Made by a program: the position numbers and the translations under genes. Below the pieces are notes generated by a model, which saw nothing but the letters and a program-made list of their open reading frames with translations, searched no databases and had not been told where the DNA came from. Positions 37,282-46,600 of a stretch of DNA of 55,865 nt are shown here, piece by piece. Every line of letters starts with the position of its first letter. The first letter of the stretch is position 1. Origin of the DNA: Pseudomonas tehranensis (GTDB lineage: Bacteria > Pseudomonadota > Gammaproteobacteria > Pseudomonadales > Pseudomonadaceae); NCBI RefSeq assembly GCF_014268615.1, contig NZ_JABWQV010000012.1, forward strand, positions 1 to 55,865, read 5' to 3'.

Positions 37282-37659
37282 GTGTTTCTCGGCGATAGGG
37301 CGGCGTTGGAGAGAGGGTCGTTTTCTGCACGTTAGCAGCGGCTTTGCAAAGCGCAAGAAAAGGGATGAACGGCCAAGGCGTCAAAAAAAAGTTAGCCCAA
37401 AAATGACACGCTTTAAGCCAGTCAAACGTAAAAATCTATGGATAAATACCGTTCATCGCCTAGTTAAACGCCGTTAAAGCCCTTTAAAAACGGCACTTTT
37501 CTAAACCAGTCAATGACTTGATATCAAAAGGCCAAGCTCCGTCGAGTTTGCCAACACTGACAACTGTCATTTTGCTGACACGCTTTTCTGAAGCTGCGCT
37601 ATACCCCTCTAAACAGTTTCATCCGAGTTACATCAACCGTCTTGCGAGGCGCGCCAAAA
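37282..37659. other. AT-rich divergent promoter region of the exopolysaccharide operon
   Basis: The 378 bases between the sulfatase-like gene and ugd hold no plausible gene. The stretch is markedly A-rich around 37380-37510, contrasting with GC-rich surroundings. It carries an inverted repeat tgacaactgtca (37558-37569). Next to it is a loose sigma-70 pair, ctgaca then gctata (near 37575-37603, spacing 17). Long AT-rich leaders upstream of exopolysaccharide operons are common targets of silencers such as MvaT and of AmrZ- or FleQ-type regulators; none is demonstrated here. Confidence 0.5.
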
Positions 37660-39024
37660 ATGGACGTGAGCGTATTTGGTACGGGGTACGTGGGATTGAT
37701 TCAAGCGGCTGCGTTGGCTGACGTCGGCCACCGCGTTTTGTGCATCGACATTGACCCCAACAAGATTCGTCAGCTGCAGCAAGCGGTGCCACCGATCAGC
37801 GAGCCTGGGTTGTCCGAACTGCTCGAAGAGAACATCAAGAGTGGCCGGCTGCTGTTCAGTGATCAGGCCAGCGATGCGGTCAATCACGGCGAACTGATCT
37901 TCATCGCGGTAGGCACGCCAGCCGATGAAGACGGTTCGGCAGACCTGAGCCATGTACTGGCGGTCACCCGCCAGATCGCTGACTTCATGGACAGCGACCG
38001 CACCTTGATCATCAAGTCCACGGTGCCGGTCGGCACCGCCGACAAGGTCGCCGAATGTGCCCATCAGGCATTGGCTCGCCGGGGCCTGCAACAGCTGAAC
38101 GTGCGAGTGGTGTCCAACCCCGAGTTTCTCAAGGAAGGCAGCGCCCTGGCCGACTGCATGCGCCCGGACCGGATCATCATCGGCACCGCCGACCCGCTAG
38201 CCCGCGATCAGATGAGCGAGCTGTATGCGCCCTTTTGCCGTAACCGCGAAAAACTGATGTTCATGGACAACCGCAGCGCCGAACTGACCAAGTACGCGGC
38301 CAACGCCATGCTCGCCACCCGCATCAGCTTCATGAACGAACTGGCCAATCTCACCGAAAGGCTGGGCGCCGACATCGAAGCGGTACGCAAGGGCATCGGT
38401 TCGGACCCTCGCATCGGTTATCACTTCATCTACCCCGGATGCGGCTTCGGCGGTTCATGCTTTCCCAAGGACCTGCGCGCCCTGCTGCATACCGCCGAAC
38501 AGAGCGGCATGCCCCTGCGCCTGCTGCGCAGCGTCACCGACGTCAACGACAGCCAGCGGCACATTCTCTTCGAGAAACTGACGCAACAGTTCTCCGGTGG
38601 CCTGGCCGGCAAGTCGATTGCGATTTGGGGCCTGGCTTTCAAACCCAATACCGATGACATGCGCGAAGCCCCCAGCCGCTACCTGATGGAGGCGCTGTGG
38701 CGCGAAGGCGCTCGGGTCCATGCCTACGACCCGGAGGCTATGTCCGAATGCCGCCGCCTCTATGGCTACCGCAAAGACCTGAACCTGTGCGCCACCCGCG
38801 ACGACACCCTGGAGGATGCAGACGCCCTGGTGATCTGCACCGAGTGGAAGAACTTCCGGGTCGTGGATTTCGCTCTGTTGGCCAACAAGTTGCGCGCCCG
38901 GGTCATCATCGATGGCCGCAACCTGTACAACCCCGAACACCTGGCCGCCGCCGGCCTCTTGTATCGCGGCATAGGGTTACGTCACACCGTGCCCAGCACT
39001 CTGCCCCAGGGGCCACGGGCGTGA
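37660..39024 (+). CDS. ugd: UDP-glucose 6-dehydrogenase
   Basis: The 454-residue protein begins MDVSVFGTGYVGLIQAAALA, a Rossmann motif with GxGxxG. Family blocks follow: KSTVPVGTADKV, NPEFLKEGSALAD, the catalytic Cys region GCGFGGSCFPKDLRAL and the C-terminal WGLAFKPNTDDMREAPS. It oxidises UDP-glucose to UDP-glucuronate using two NAD+. Start ATG 37660 is chosen over an in-frame TTG at 37642. It is first in the exopolysaccharide operon and supplies a uronic acid precursor. Its stop overlaps the next start by GTGA. Confidence 0.95.
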   Translation: MDVSVFGTGYVGLIQAAALADVGHRVLCIDIDPNKIRQLQQAVPPISEPGLSELLEENIKSGRLLFSDQASDAVNHGELIFIAVGTPADEDGSADLSHVLAVTRQIADFMDSDRTLIIKSTVPVGTADKVAECAHQALARRGLQQLNVRVVSNPEFLKEGSALADCMRPDRIIIGTADPLARDQMSELYAPFCRNREKLMFMDNRSAELTKYAANAMLATRISFMNELANLTERLGADIEAVRKGIGSDPRIGYHFIYPGCGFGGSCFPKDLRALLHTAEQSGMPLRLLRSVTDVNDSQRHILFEKLTQQFSGGLAGKSIAIWGLAFKPNTDDMREAPSRYLMEALWREGARVHAYDPEAMSECRRLYGYRKDLNLCATRDDTLEDADALVICTEWKNFRVVDFALLANKLRARVIIDGRNLYNPEHLAAAGLLYRGIGLRHTVPSTLPQGPRA

Positions 39025-40091
39025 ACATTCTGGTGACCGGCGCAGCCGGTTTCATCGGCGCCCATTGCGTGCTGCGGCTGCTGCGCGACGGCCATCAGGT
39101 GTGGGGGCTGGACAACTTCAACGACTACTACGACCCGCAGCTCAAGCACGATCGCGTGGCATGGGTGAAGGACCAGGCTGGGGACTTTACGTTGGCACGG
39201 GTAGACCTGACCGACGCCTCGGCCATCGATGAGTTGTTCCAGTCACACCGCCCCGACGTGGTGATTCATCTCGCCGCCCAAGCCGGCGTGCGTTATTCCC
39301 TGGAGAATCCCCGGGCCTACGTCGACAGCAATCTCACCGGGTTCCTGAACATTCTGGAGAGCTGCCGTCGCCATCCGGTCAAGCACCTGATCTACGCCTC
39401 CTCAAGCTCGGTGTATGGCGCCAACCAGCGCACACCTTACTCAGTACAGGACGGCGTGGACCATCCGCTGTCGCTGTATGCGGCCAGCAAGAAAGCCAAC
39501 GAGTTGATGGCCCACAGTTACAGCCATCTGTTTGGCATCCCATGCACCGGCCTGCGGTTTTTCACGGTGTACGGCCCCTGGGGCCGGCCGGACATGTCGC
39601 CGATCCAGTTCGCCCGCGCCATCGCCGAAGGCCGCGTGTTGCAGTTGTTCAACCATGGCGAGCACCAGCGCGATTTCACCTACATCGACGACATCGTCGA
39701 AAGCATCGCCCGGCTGATCGAACGCCCGCCCCATGCCACGCCACAGTGGGATCGCGATCAACCGGACCCGGCCACCAGCGCGGCGCCCTGGCGGATCTAC
39801 AACATCGGAGGGCAGCACCCGGTGGCGCTGCGCACCTATGTAGCGCTGCTGGAAAAGCACTTGGGGCAAACCGCCCGGATCGAACTGCTGCCCCTGCAAC
39901 CGGGGGATGTGTTGAACACCTGCGCCGATGCCAGCGACCTGGCACGGGCCACCGGTTTTCAGCCGCGCATCGAGCTGGACGAGGGCCTCGGCCGCTTCAT
40001 CGACTGGTTCCTCGATTACTACGCCCTGCCTATCGCCGACACCGCTTGCAGCCAAACGCTTGCGACCAACCTTCAGCGGAGGAGTCTATGA
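39021..40091 (+). CDS. UDP-glucuronate 4-epimerase-like NAD-dependent epimerase
   Basis: From GTG 39021 the 356-residue protein starts M-NILVTGAAGFIGAHCVLRLL and is an extended SDR epimerase. The catalytic Ser/Tyr/Lys are in YASSSSVYGANQ and LYAASKKANEL. The segments LDNFNDYYDPQLKHDR, RFFTVYGPWGRPDMSP and RDFTYIDDIVE are characteristic of UDP-glucuronate 4-epimerases, which give UDP-galacturonate. It follows ugd with a 4-base overlap, so both steps of UDP-galacturonate supply are encoded together. It also overlaps the next gene by ATGA. Extra bases upstream in this frame belong to ugd and are not coding. Confidence 0.92.
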   Translation: MNILVTGAAGFIGAHCVLRLLRDGHQVWGLDNFNDYYDPQLKHDRVAWVKDQAGDFTLARVDLTDASAIDELFQSHRPDVVIHLAAQAGVRYSLENPRAYVDSNLTGFLNILESCRRHPVKHLIYASSSSVYGANQRTPYSVQDGVDHPLSLYAASKKANELMAHSYSHLFGIPCTGLRFFTVYGPWGRPDMSPIQFARAIAEGRVLQLFNHGEHQRDFTYIDDIVESIARLIERPPHATPQWDRDQPDPATSAAPWRIYNIGGQHPVALRTYVALLEKHLGQTARIELLPLQPGDVLNTCADASDLARATGFQPRIELDEGLGRFIDWFLDYYALPIADTACSQTLATNLQRRSL

Positions 40092-40834
40092 CCCGACATG
40101 AACAAAGCATCCCTATCACCGCCCGCGGGGGCGACAAGCGTGTCGATCCCGAGCACCGCCGACGCCTGGATGCGGCCATCCATCGTCAGGGCCGTGGCTG
40201 GCTGACCGGTCGCGACGGCGGTCGACCCTGGACGGTCTCACGCACCAATCGGGTGGTGGCCTGTCTCGGCGCGCTGTCAATCCTGGTGCTGCTCAGCCCG
40301 CTGCTGCTGGGCCTGGCACTGCTGATCAAGCTCTCAAGCCCCGGTCCCGTGCTGTTCGTGCAGAAACGCACCGGATACCGCGGCCGGGTCTTTGGCATGT
40401 ACAAGTTTCGCACCATGGTGGCTGATGCCGAGGCGCTCAAGGAGTCACTGCGCCACCTCAACAAGCACGGCGCCGATGCCATCGACTTCAAGATCGACAA
40501 CGACCCGCGCATCACCCCCGTCGGCCGGTTCCTGCGACGCAGCAGCCTCGACGAGTTACCCAACCTGATCAATGTGGTGACCGGCGACATGCGCCTGGTC
40601 GGCCCGCGGCCGACCTCGTTCAATGCCTACCGCTACAAGGACAACCATCTTGTCCGCCTGAGCATCTACCCCGGCCTGACCGGCCTGTGGCAGATCTCCG
40701 GGCGCAGCAACATCGACTTCGACCAGCGCGTGGAACTGGACCTCAGCTACATCGCCGAACAAAGCCTGTTGCTGGACTTGAAGATCCTGATGATCACCCC
40801 TTTCAAAGTTTTCAGCGGCCACGGAGCGAGTTAA
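40088..40834 (+). CDS. Initiating undecaprenyl-phosphate sugar transferase
   Basis: From ATG 40088 the 248-residue protein has one membrane segment (VVACLGALSILVLLSPLLLGLALL) and the bacterial sugar transferase domain. Motifs are GPVLFVQKRTGYRGRVFGMYKFRTM, SLDELPNLINVVTGDMRLVGPRP and PGLTGLWQISGRS. It resembles the short monotopic phosphoglycosyl transferases that add sugar-1-phosphate to undecaprenyl phosphate and so begin the repeat unit. The sugar is unknown, though hexose is more usual for this subgroup. It lies in the operon by a 4-base overlap with the epimerase, and its stop lies directly against the ATG of the next gene. Confidence 0.93.
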   Translation: MTRHEQSIPITARGGDKRVDPEHRRRLDAAIHRQGRGWLTGRDGGRPWTVSRTNRVVACLGALSILVLLSPLLLGLALLIKLSSPGPVLFVQKRTGYRGRVFGMYKFRTMVADAEALKESLRHLNKHGADAIDFKIDNDPRITPVGRFLRRSSLDELPNLINVVTGDMRLVGPRPTSFNAYRYKDNHLVRLSIYPGLTGLWQISGRSNIDFDQRVELDLSYIAEQSLLLDLKILMITPFKVFSGHGAS

Positions 40835-41479
40835 ATGGACGGTTCAACCAATATCCTGAGCATCGCAAGCCCGAGCGAGACCAACCTGACCTCAACCGTG
40901 CTTGACCCATCCATACGGATTCTGCTTCTGACGGCCGCTAACACCGGCACCGGAACCAGTACCAGTGCCATGGCCCTGGCCGCTCAACTGGCGCAGATGA
41001 GCAGCGGCCGCGTACTGCTGGTGGACGCCAGCCAGTCGCCGCGCAACCTCAGCCAGCAATTGTCGCTGCACAAGGAGCGCGGCTTCAGCGACCTGCTGTT
41101 CAACAGCCTCGCACCGCCCTTGTTGCAGGACTGCGTGGTGCAGACCTCCAGCCTGCCCTTCGACGTGCTGCCCAACGGTCGTCTGGGGCGCAATGCCGAG
41201 CGCCTGAACCCCGAGCAGCTTCGCCCGTTGTTCAAGCAACTGGCCGGGCAGTACCGCTTTGTGGTGATCGACGCTGACGCGGTGTACTCGGCCTCCGACA
41301 CCCTGGTCATGAGCACCCAGGTGGACGGCGTGGTGCTGGTGGTACGCGGTGAAGACACCCGCTGGGAGGTGGCCCAGGCCGCTCGCCTGCGTCTGACCCA
41401 GGCCGGTGCCAAGGTGGTGGGCAGCGTGTTCAACCGCCGCAAGTACTACATGCCCAAGTGGCTCTACAACAACCTGTAA
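40835..41479 (+). CDS. CpsD/CapB-like ATPase with degenerate Walker A
   Basis: The 214-residue protein has the fold and position of bacterial tyrosine kinases or polysaccharide co-polymerase ATPases. The P-loop, however, reads TAANTGTGTSTSAM, with Thr41 where the catalytic Lys of GxGK[ST] should be. The Walker A' block is GRVLLVDASQSP and the Walker B block FVVIDADA. The next gene pair (Wza-like, Wzz/GumC-like) shows a split arrangement in which the kinase is separate from the co-polymerase. The C-terminus has Tyr residues (RRKYYMPKWLYNNL). Either it binds ATP weakly or it is a regulatory scaffold. Frame is intact, so this is not simple decay. Confidence 0.8.
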   Translation: MDGSTNILSIASPSETNLTSTVLDPSIRILLLTAANTGTGTSTSAMALAAQLAQMSSGRVLLVDASQSPRNLSQQLSLHKERGFSDLLFNSLAPPLLQDCVVQTSSLPFDVLPNGRLGRNAERLNPEQLRPLFKQLAGQYRFVVIDADAVYSASDTLVMSTQVDGVVLVVRGEDTRWEVAQAARLRLTQAGAKVVGSVFNRRKYYMPKWLYNNL

Positions 41480-41500
41480 GCCTGCAAAAAGGATGACGAG

Positions 41501-42523
41501 ATGAACGCCAGATTGCTTGTCCTGCTGCTGTTGCCGCTTGCCGGTTGCACCAGCCACACCGAAACCCGCTCCATGCCGGTGCAGATCCTCACGGCCGCAC
41601 CGGCCAACGCCCAGGCCACCGACATGCCCCGGGTCGAACAGACCTTGCGTCCCCAGGATGTGCTGGATGTGATCTTTCACATCAGCACCAGCGGGTCGGA
41701 TGCCTACCGGGTCCAGCCAGGTGACCAGGTGGCCTTGAACTTCACCGCCGCCAGCCAGCTCAACGGCGCACAACAGGTCATGCCCGACGGCACTATCGAA
41801 CTGCCGGGGGCCAACACCTCGGTAAAAATCGCCGGCCTGACCACGGACGAAGCACGCCTTGAGGTACAGCGTGCCTATGACCGCAAAATGTTGTTCCAGC
41901 CCAACCGCAATCAATTGACGGTGCAGGTCACCAGCCCGTTGAGCAACGAGACAAAACTGCGCAACACCCTGACCCACCCGGGCACCGGCATGAGTCGGGA
42001 GATCACCGTGGGCACCGACGGCTACGCCAGTTTTCCGGAAATCGGCTCCGTGCCGCTGCAAGGCATGACCGTCAACCAGCTGGAAACCTTCCTCAATGAA
42101 CGCTACGCCAAACTGCCAGGACGCATGTCCGTCAATGTGCTGCTCAAGTCCACCGCTGGTAACGAAATCTATGTTCTGGGCGAAGTCGCCCAACCCGGTT
42201 CCTATCCGATCCGTCGGCCAGTCTCGGTCCTTGAGGCGCTGACCATGGCCCGGGGCTCGAACATCAAGGCGCGGCTCGATTCGGTGGTGATCATGCGCCG
42301 CAACGGTAATCAGGTCGAAGCGCGCAGCTACGACGTGGAGAAGGCACTGGACGGTGACGCGTCGCAAATTGCCTACCTGCAACCGGACGACATGCTCTAC
42401 GTGCCCAAGACCAAGCTGGCCAGCGCCGGCGAACTGGCCCGGCAACTGGCCGACGTGGTGCTGTTTCAGGGCGTGGGGTTCAGCTTCGGCTACCGCGTCG
42501 ACAACAAAGGCAGCGACAACTGA
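41501..42523 (+). CDS. Polysaccharide export lipoprotein (Wza/OPX family)
   Basis: The 340-residue protein begins with a lipoprotein signal, LLVLLLLPLAGCTSH, with lipidated Cys about residue 16. The export domain (QPGDQVALNF, MPDGTIELPG) is followed by SLBB-type domains, and NEIYVLGEVAQPGSYPIRRPVSVLEALTMA is typical of OPX proteins. It should form the outer-membrane channel or its base for the polymer. It lies between the CpsD-like gene and the Wzz/GumC-like gene. Confidence 0.92.
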   Translation: MNARLLVLLLLPLAGCTSHTETRSMPVQILTAAPANAQATDMPRVEQTLRPQDVLDVIFHISTSGSDAYRVQPGDQVALNFTAASQLNGAQQVMPDGTIELPGANTSVKIAGLTTDEARLEVQRAYDRKMLFQPNRNQLTVQVTSPLSNETKLRNTLTHPGTGMSREITVGTDGYASFPEIGSVPLQGMTVNQLETFLNERYAKLPGRMSVNVLLKSTAGNEIYVLGEVAQPGSYPIRRPVSVLEALTMARGSNIKARLDSVVIMRRNGNQVEARSYDVEKALDGDASQIAYLQPDDMLYVPKTKLASAGELARQLADVVLFQGVGFSFGYRVDNKGSDN

Positions 42524-42540
42524 AACTCAGGTGATTGATC

Positions 42541-44133
42541 ATGAACCCCAAGGAAAACTATCTGCATGAGTTCTTCAGGATTTTCTTCGCCAACAAGCAA
42601 TGGGTGAAGCGCATCTTCCTGATCTTCGCCGTGATCGCCCTGGCGCTGCCGTTGATGCTCAAACAGAGCTTCGACATCACCGCCCAGGTCATCGTCCAGT
42701 CGAAAAAACTCTCCCAGGGCGACGCCACCACGTCGCTGAACCAGGAAGACGCCACCTTCATTCCACCGTCCCTGGCGGACATGGAAACCGAGAGCAATAT
42801 CCTGCGCTCGCCGGCCCTGATCCGGCAGACCATCAGCACCCTGCGCGACCAGGGCGAGTACAGCCCCAGCCCCGGCATCTTCAACAAATGGGTGAGCGAG
42901 CCGCTCAAGCACTATGTCACCACGCCGCTGCGCGAGTATGTCGTCAACCCGCTGCGCGACGGCCTGGGACTGGAAGTCGATCCAGTGCGAGATACCACGC
43001 TCGACATGCTGACCGACGAAGCCATCGCCAACCTGAAAATCGAAACCCTGCCAGGCTCCAACGTCATCTCCATCGTCTACAGCTTCGGCGACCCGGCCCA
43101 GGGCACTCGGTTCGTGGCGCAACTGCTGGAGAACTACCTCTCCAGTCGCCAGGACCTGCAATCGATCGAGCTGCCGCAAGCCTTCTATGAGCAAAAGAAA
43201 ACCCAGTACCAAACTCGCCTAGACGGACTGGAAGGCACTCGCCTGGCGCTGCTTGAAGACGTCAGTTCCTCCGATCCCAAGGAGGAGATCACCTTCCGCC
43301 TGAACGCCATCAACACCGAAGAACAGGCCTTGAACCTGTACCGCGATCGTCTGCTGCAAAGCCAGCGCTGGCTCGATTACCTCAAGACCAGCCTGACAGC
43401 GGCGAACAGCTCGCGGTTCAACGACTACACCTTCCCCTTCACCTTCACCACCACCGTGGACAACATCGCTTTCGAAGACAGGGAGATCAAACAACTGGGT
43501 GAGCAACTGACCACCCAGGTCAGCCGCTACATGAATGACCTGGCGATCTTCCAGCCCGGCAGCGAACCGATGCTGTTGACCCGCGAACAGATCGCGCGCA
43601 CTCGCCAGCAGTTTCTCAAAGTGGTGAGCAACCGGATCCAGGAGCGCACCAACGACCTGGCAGTCGTCAGCTCGGTGATCGACCAGAAAACCGCGCGCAT
43701 CGCCGAGTTCAAGGAGCGCATCCATCAGTTGCAGCAAACCCAGAGCAAGCTGCGGCAGATGGACACCGAGATCAATGCCCTGCATGCGGCATTTTCCACC
43801 TACGCCCAACGGTTCGCCGAGAGCAGCACCGCTCGGGCGCTGGACAACGACCTGTCCAACGCTCGCGTCCTGAGCCCGCCGTTCGAACCGACCGCCGCGG
43901 CGTTTCCCAAGCCAATGCTGATTATTGCGTTCGGTCTGTTCAGCGGCTTGCTCCTGGCGATCGCCCTGGTCTATGTGCGTGAGTTCTTCGACCATCGCTT
44001 CAAGCACCCTGCCCAGATTACCCAGCAACTGGATGTACCGGTGCTGCTGGTGATCAACGAGCAGACCCCCGACCAGGTCAACCCGCACCGCAACTGGAGC
44101 CTGCCCAGCCTTGTCCATTGGGTGCGCAATTGA
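42541..44133 (+). CDS. Wzz/GumC-type chain-length co-polymerase, no kinase domain
   Basis: From ATG 42541 (aggtga upstream) the 530-residue protein has an N-terminal membrane helix (IFLIFAVIALALPLML). A long periplasmic region includes coiled-coil segments (QKTARIAEFKERIHQLQQTQSKLRQMDTEINAL). A second helix lies near the C-terminus (PMLIIAFGLFSGLLLAIALVYVREFFDHRFK). There is no Walker A, so the ATPase is supplied separately by the CpsD-like gene. It should control chain length and polymer export with the OPX lipoprotein. Its stop overlaps the TTG of the next gene (TTGA). Confidence 0.9.
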   Translation: MNPKENYLHEFFRIFFANKQWVKRIFLIFAVIALALPLMLKQSFDITAQVIVQSKKLSQGDATTSLNQEDATFIPPSLADMETESNILRSPALIRQTISTLRDQGEYSPSPGIFNKWVSEPLKHYVTTPLREYVVNPLRDGLGLEVDPVRDTTLDMLTDEAIANLKIETLPGSNVISIVYSFGDPAQGTRFVAQLLENYLSSRQDLQSIELPQAFYEQKKTQYQTRLDGLEGTRLALLEDVSSSDPKEEITFRLNAINTEEQALNLYRDRLLQSQRWLDYLKTSLTAANSSRFNDYTFPFTFTTTVDNIAFEDREIKQLGEQLTTQVSRYMNDLAIFQPGSEPMLLTREQIARTRQQFLKVVSNRIQERTNDLAVVSSVIDQKTARIAEFKERIHQLQQTQSKLRQMDTEINALHAAFSTYAQRFAESSTARALDNDLSNARVLSPPFEPTAAAFPKPMLIIAFGLFSGLLLAIALVYVREFFDHRFKHPAQITQQLDVPVLLVINEQTPDQVNPHRNWSLPSLVHWVRN

Positions 44134-45233
44134 ACGCGCCGGTGGGCCCGACTTGCCGCAGCAGCGCCCTGCCGATCATTCATTTGCTCGACAGCGGCGG
44201 CTTCTACGGGGCCGAACGGATGTTGCTCGATCATTGCCTGGCCACGCCGGGGCAGCACCAAGTGCTGTTCCTGGCGGCGCCGCCGACGTTGATCACGCGC
44301 TTTCGCCAAGCCGGAGTCGATTGCCGCCACTGCGCCAGTTGGGCCGAGCTGGTGCAGCACCTGCGCCAGCGACGGGAGGAGCAGCCGCTGATCAACACCC
44401 ATAACTTCAAGGGTCTGCTGTTCGGCTGGGCCGCGGCCACGCTGCTGCGCTTGCCCCTGGTCATCACCCAGCACGGCTTCACCCCGCGCAGCACCAAGCA
44501 ACGGTTCTACACCTGGCTGAGCCTGCAACTGTGCCGGACCGCCTCGGTCAAGCGCGTGGTCTGCGTGGCCGAAAGCATTGCCGTGCTGCACCGCCAGGCC
44601 AGCGTGCGCGCGGAAAAACTCGACGTGATCCCCAACGGCCTGCCGTCGGTCACAGCACCGCTGCCTCATCGTGACGACAGGCTGCGCTGGCGGGTCGGCT
44701 ACGTCGGTCGCTTGAGCCACGAGAAAGGCCCGGACCTGTTCCTCGACGCCATGATCCCGCTGTGCCAGCGGCATGCATCGCTGCACGCGGTGATGCTCGG
44801 CGACGGCCCGGAACGTCAGGCCTTGCTCAAGCGCATTGCCGACGCAGGCCTGCCGACTCGCATCGAGCTGCCCGGTTATCAGACCGACATGAACCCCTGG
44901 TGGAGTCAGCTCGACGCGCTGGTGATCAGTTCGCGTACCGAAGGCACACCGATGATTCTGCTCGAAGCGATGCAGGCCGGAGTGCCGGTGGTGGCGTTCG
45001 GCGTGGGGGGCATTCCCGATGTGCTGCAGGACCGTCACAACGGCCTGCTCGCGACGCCGGCCGACAGCGCCGAACTGGCCCGGCAGATCGAAACACTGTT
45101 TGGCGAACCGCCCCTGGCGCGGATCCTGGCCGACAACGCGCGCCGCACCCAACGGGACCGCTATGACCTGCGCGCCCTGGCCGAACGCTGGTCGCAGCTC
45201 TATATCCGCACGGCACGGGAGGCTCGTCCATGA
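44130..45233 (+). CDS. Glycosyltransferase family 4-like
   Basis: The protein is about 367 residues from TTG 44130, which overlaps the previous stop as TTGA; GTG 44142 is a less likely alternative. The first motif is LLDSGGFYGAERMLLDHC. The C-terminal Rossmann half has YVGRLSHEKGPDLFLDAM, VMLGDGPERQALL and the nucleotide-sugar binding Glu region EGTPMILLEAMQAGVPVVAFGVGGIPDVL. This is a GT-B, retaining enzyme that would add a sugar from a nucleotide donor to the lipid-linked unit. Donor and acceptor are unknown. Confidence 0.9.
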   Translation: MNAPVGPTCRSSALPIIHLLDSGGFYGAERMLLDHCLATPGQHQVLFLAAPPTLITRFRQAGVDCRHCASWAELVQHLRQRREEQPLINTHNFKGLLFGWAAATLLRLPLVITQHGFTPRSTKQRFYTWLSLQLCRTASVKRVVCVAESIAVLHRQASVRAEKLDVIPNGLPSVTAPLPHRDDRLRWRVGYVGRLSHEKGPDLFLDAMIPLCQRHASLHAVMLGDGPERQALLKRIADAGLPTRIELPGYQTDMNPWWSQLDALVISSRTEGTPMILLEAMQAGVPVVAFGVGGIPDVLQDRHNGLLATPADSAELARQIETLFGEPPLARILADNARRTQRDRYDLRALAERWSQLYIRTAREARP

Positions 45234-46600
45234 TTGTCCCGCTCTCAATCGTCAGCCTGCTGGGCGTGGTTTGCCTGGTGTTGCTGGCCAGCCCCTATCC
45301 CTTCCTGGCGCCGGGAGCGGTGCTCGGCCTGGTGGGCGTCGCCGTGCTGTACCGCAAACCCGGCTGGGGCTTGTTGGGCATTGCCGCGCTGGTACCGTTC
45401 GAAGGTCTGTTCAAGGAGAATGCTTTTTCAGGCAGCAAATTCTTCGGCGTGGCGCTGATTCTGATCCTGATGCTGCAACTGGCCCTGCGTCAGATCCCTT
45501 CGTCACGCTTGCGCAGCAATATCTGGCGGCCACTGATCGCCTTCATGATGCTCTATGGCCTGAGCCTGTTGCTGTCGCAGAACCTGGGCCTGTCCATGAC
45601 CCATTTGCGCGAACTGATGGTGGGGCTGATTCTGTTCGTGATCACCCTGCTGATCGGTCGCGAGCTGAACCTGGACCTGTTCTGCCGGCTGATGACCCTG
45701 AGCGTGAGCACCACCTGTGTGCTGGCCATGTTCTCGGCCAAATACCAGGACCAGGGCCGCGCATCTGGCCTGTTGGAAGACCCGAACACCTTTGCCCTGT
45801 TGATCGCCTTTACCGTGCCGCTGGCATTGTTGCTGGTATTACGCAGCCCGAACCTGTTGCACCGGTTATTCTGGGGTGGCTGTTTCATCCTGCTGCTGGG
45901 CGGCATGACCAAGACCGAATCGCGCTCAGGGCTGGTGGTGCTATTGCTGAGCCTGGTGATTGGCCTCTATCACTATCGTGCACAACTGCCGCGCATCCGC
46001 CCGCGACACCTGGGCTTCGCCATGTTCGGGCTGGCCATCCTGACTCCCTTGGGGATCGCGGTGATGCCGGCCGGCTACGTGGCGCGCATCCAGTCGCTGA
46101 GCATCCTCAGCGCTGGCGCCAGTGCCCACAAAGACGAATCCCTGGGCCGACGCGCCTCGTACATCGTGGTCGGCAGCCAAATGATCCGCGAGAACCCAGT
46201 GCTGGGCAGCGGTCCGGGCACCTTCCCGCTGCACTACGCGCCCACCGGCTACGCCAAGGCGTTCTCGGCCAATCGCAAGCTGGGGGATCTGTATCGCCGG
46301 GCCCATAACACCTATCTGGAAATCTTCAGCGAGATCGGCATCCCGGGCGGGCTGATGTTCGTCGGCATGCTCGGCCTGGGCCTGTACAACCTGCTGCGCG
46401 CCCGCCAGCTCTGGTTGCAGCGGCGGGACTGGACGCAGGCAGACTTGGTGACGCACCTGGGCATGAGCTTCCTGTCGCTGACGCTGTTTTTGATGTTCCT
46501 CAGCGCCCCCAACCATAAGTTGCTGTGGATCATGCTCGCCCTCACCAGCGTGTTGCGCTACGACGCCGAACAGGCAACACCGCAGGAGGCCCGGCCATGA
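45230..46600 (+). CDS. Wzy-type polysaccharide polymerase / O-antigen ligase family
   Basis: The 456-residue membrane protein has about 11-12 hydrophobic segments and a large periplasmic loop at 280-360. The loop contains SLGRRASYIVVGSQMIRENPVLGSGPGTFPLHY and RAHNTYLEIFSEIGIPGGL, the O-antigen ligase/polymerase (PF04932-like) pattern with its Arg and His. It should polymerise flipped repeat units in the periplasm. Its position among transferases, with a Wzx-like flippase downstream, supports a Wzx/Wzy pathway. It overlaps the genes on both sides by ATGA. Confidence 0.9.
   Translation: MIVPLSIVSLLGVVCLVLLASPYPFLAPGAVLGLVGVAVLYRKPGWGLLGIAALVPFEGLFKENAFSGSKFFGVALILILMLQLALRQIPSSRLRSNIWRPLIAFMMLYGLSLLLSQNLGLSMTHLRELMVGLILFVITLLIGRELNLDLFCRLMTLSVSTTCVLAMFSAKYQDQGRASGLLEDPNTFALLIAFTVPLALLLVLRSPNLLHRLFWGGCFILLLGGMTKTESRSGLVVLLLSLVIGLYHYRAQLPRIRPRHLGFAMFGLAILTPLGIAVMPAGYVARIQSLSILSAGASAHKDESLGRRASYIVVGSQMIRENPVLGSGPGTFPLHYAPTGYAKAFSANRKLGDLYRRAHNTYLEIFSEIGIPGGLMFVGMLGLGLYNLLRARQLWLQRRDWTQADLVTHLGMSFLSLTLFLMFLSAPNHKLLWIMLALTSVLRYDAEQATPQEARP

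Noticed and set aside
40892..42445. Minus-strand open frame of 517 codons opposite the CpsD-like and export genes
   Set aside because: Antisense shadow from GC-rich third positions. The plus-strand genes have clear families and coupled starts.
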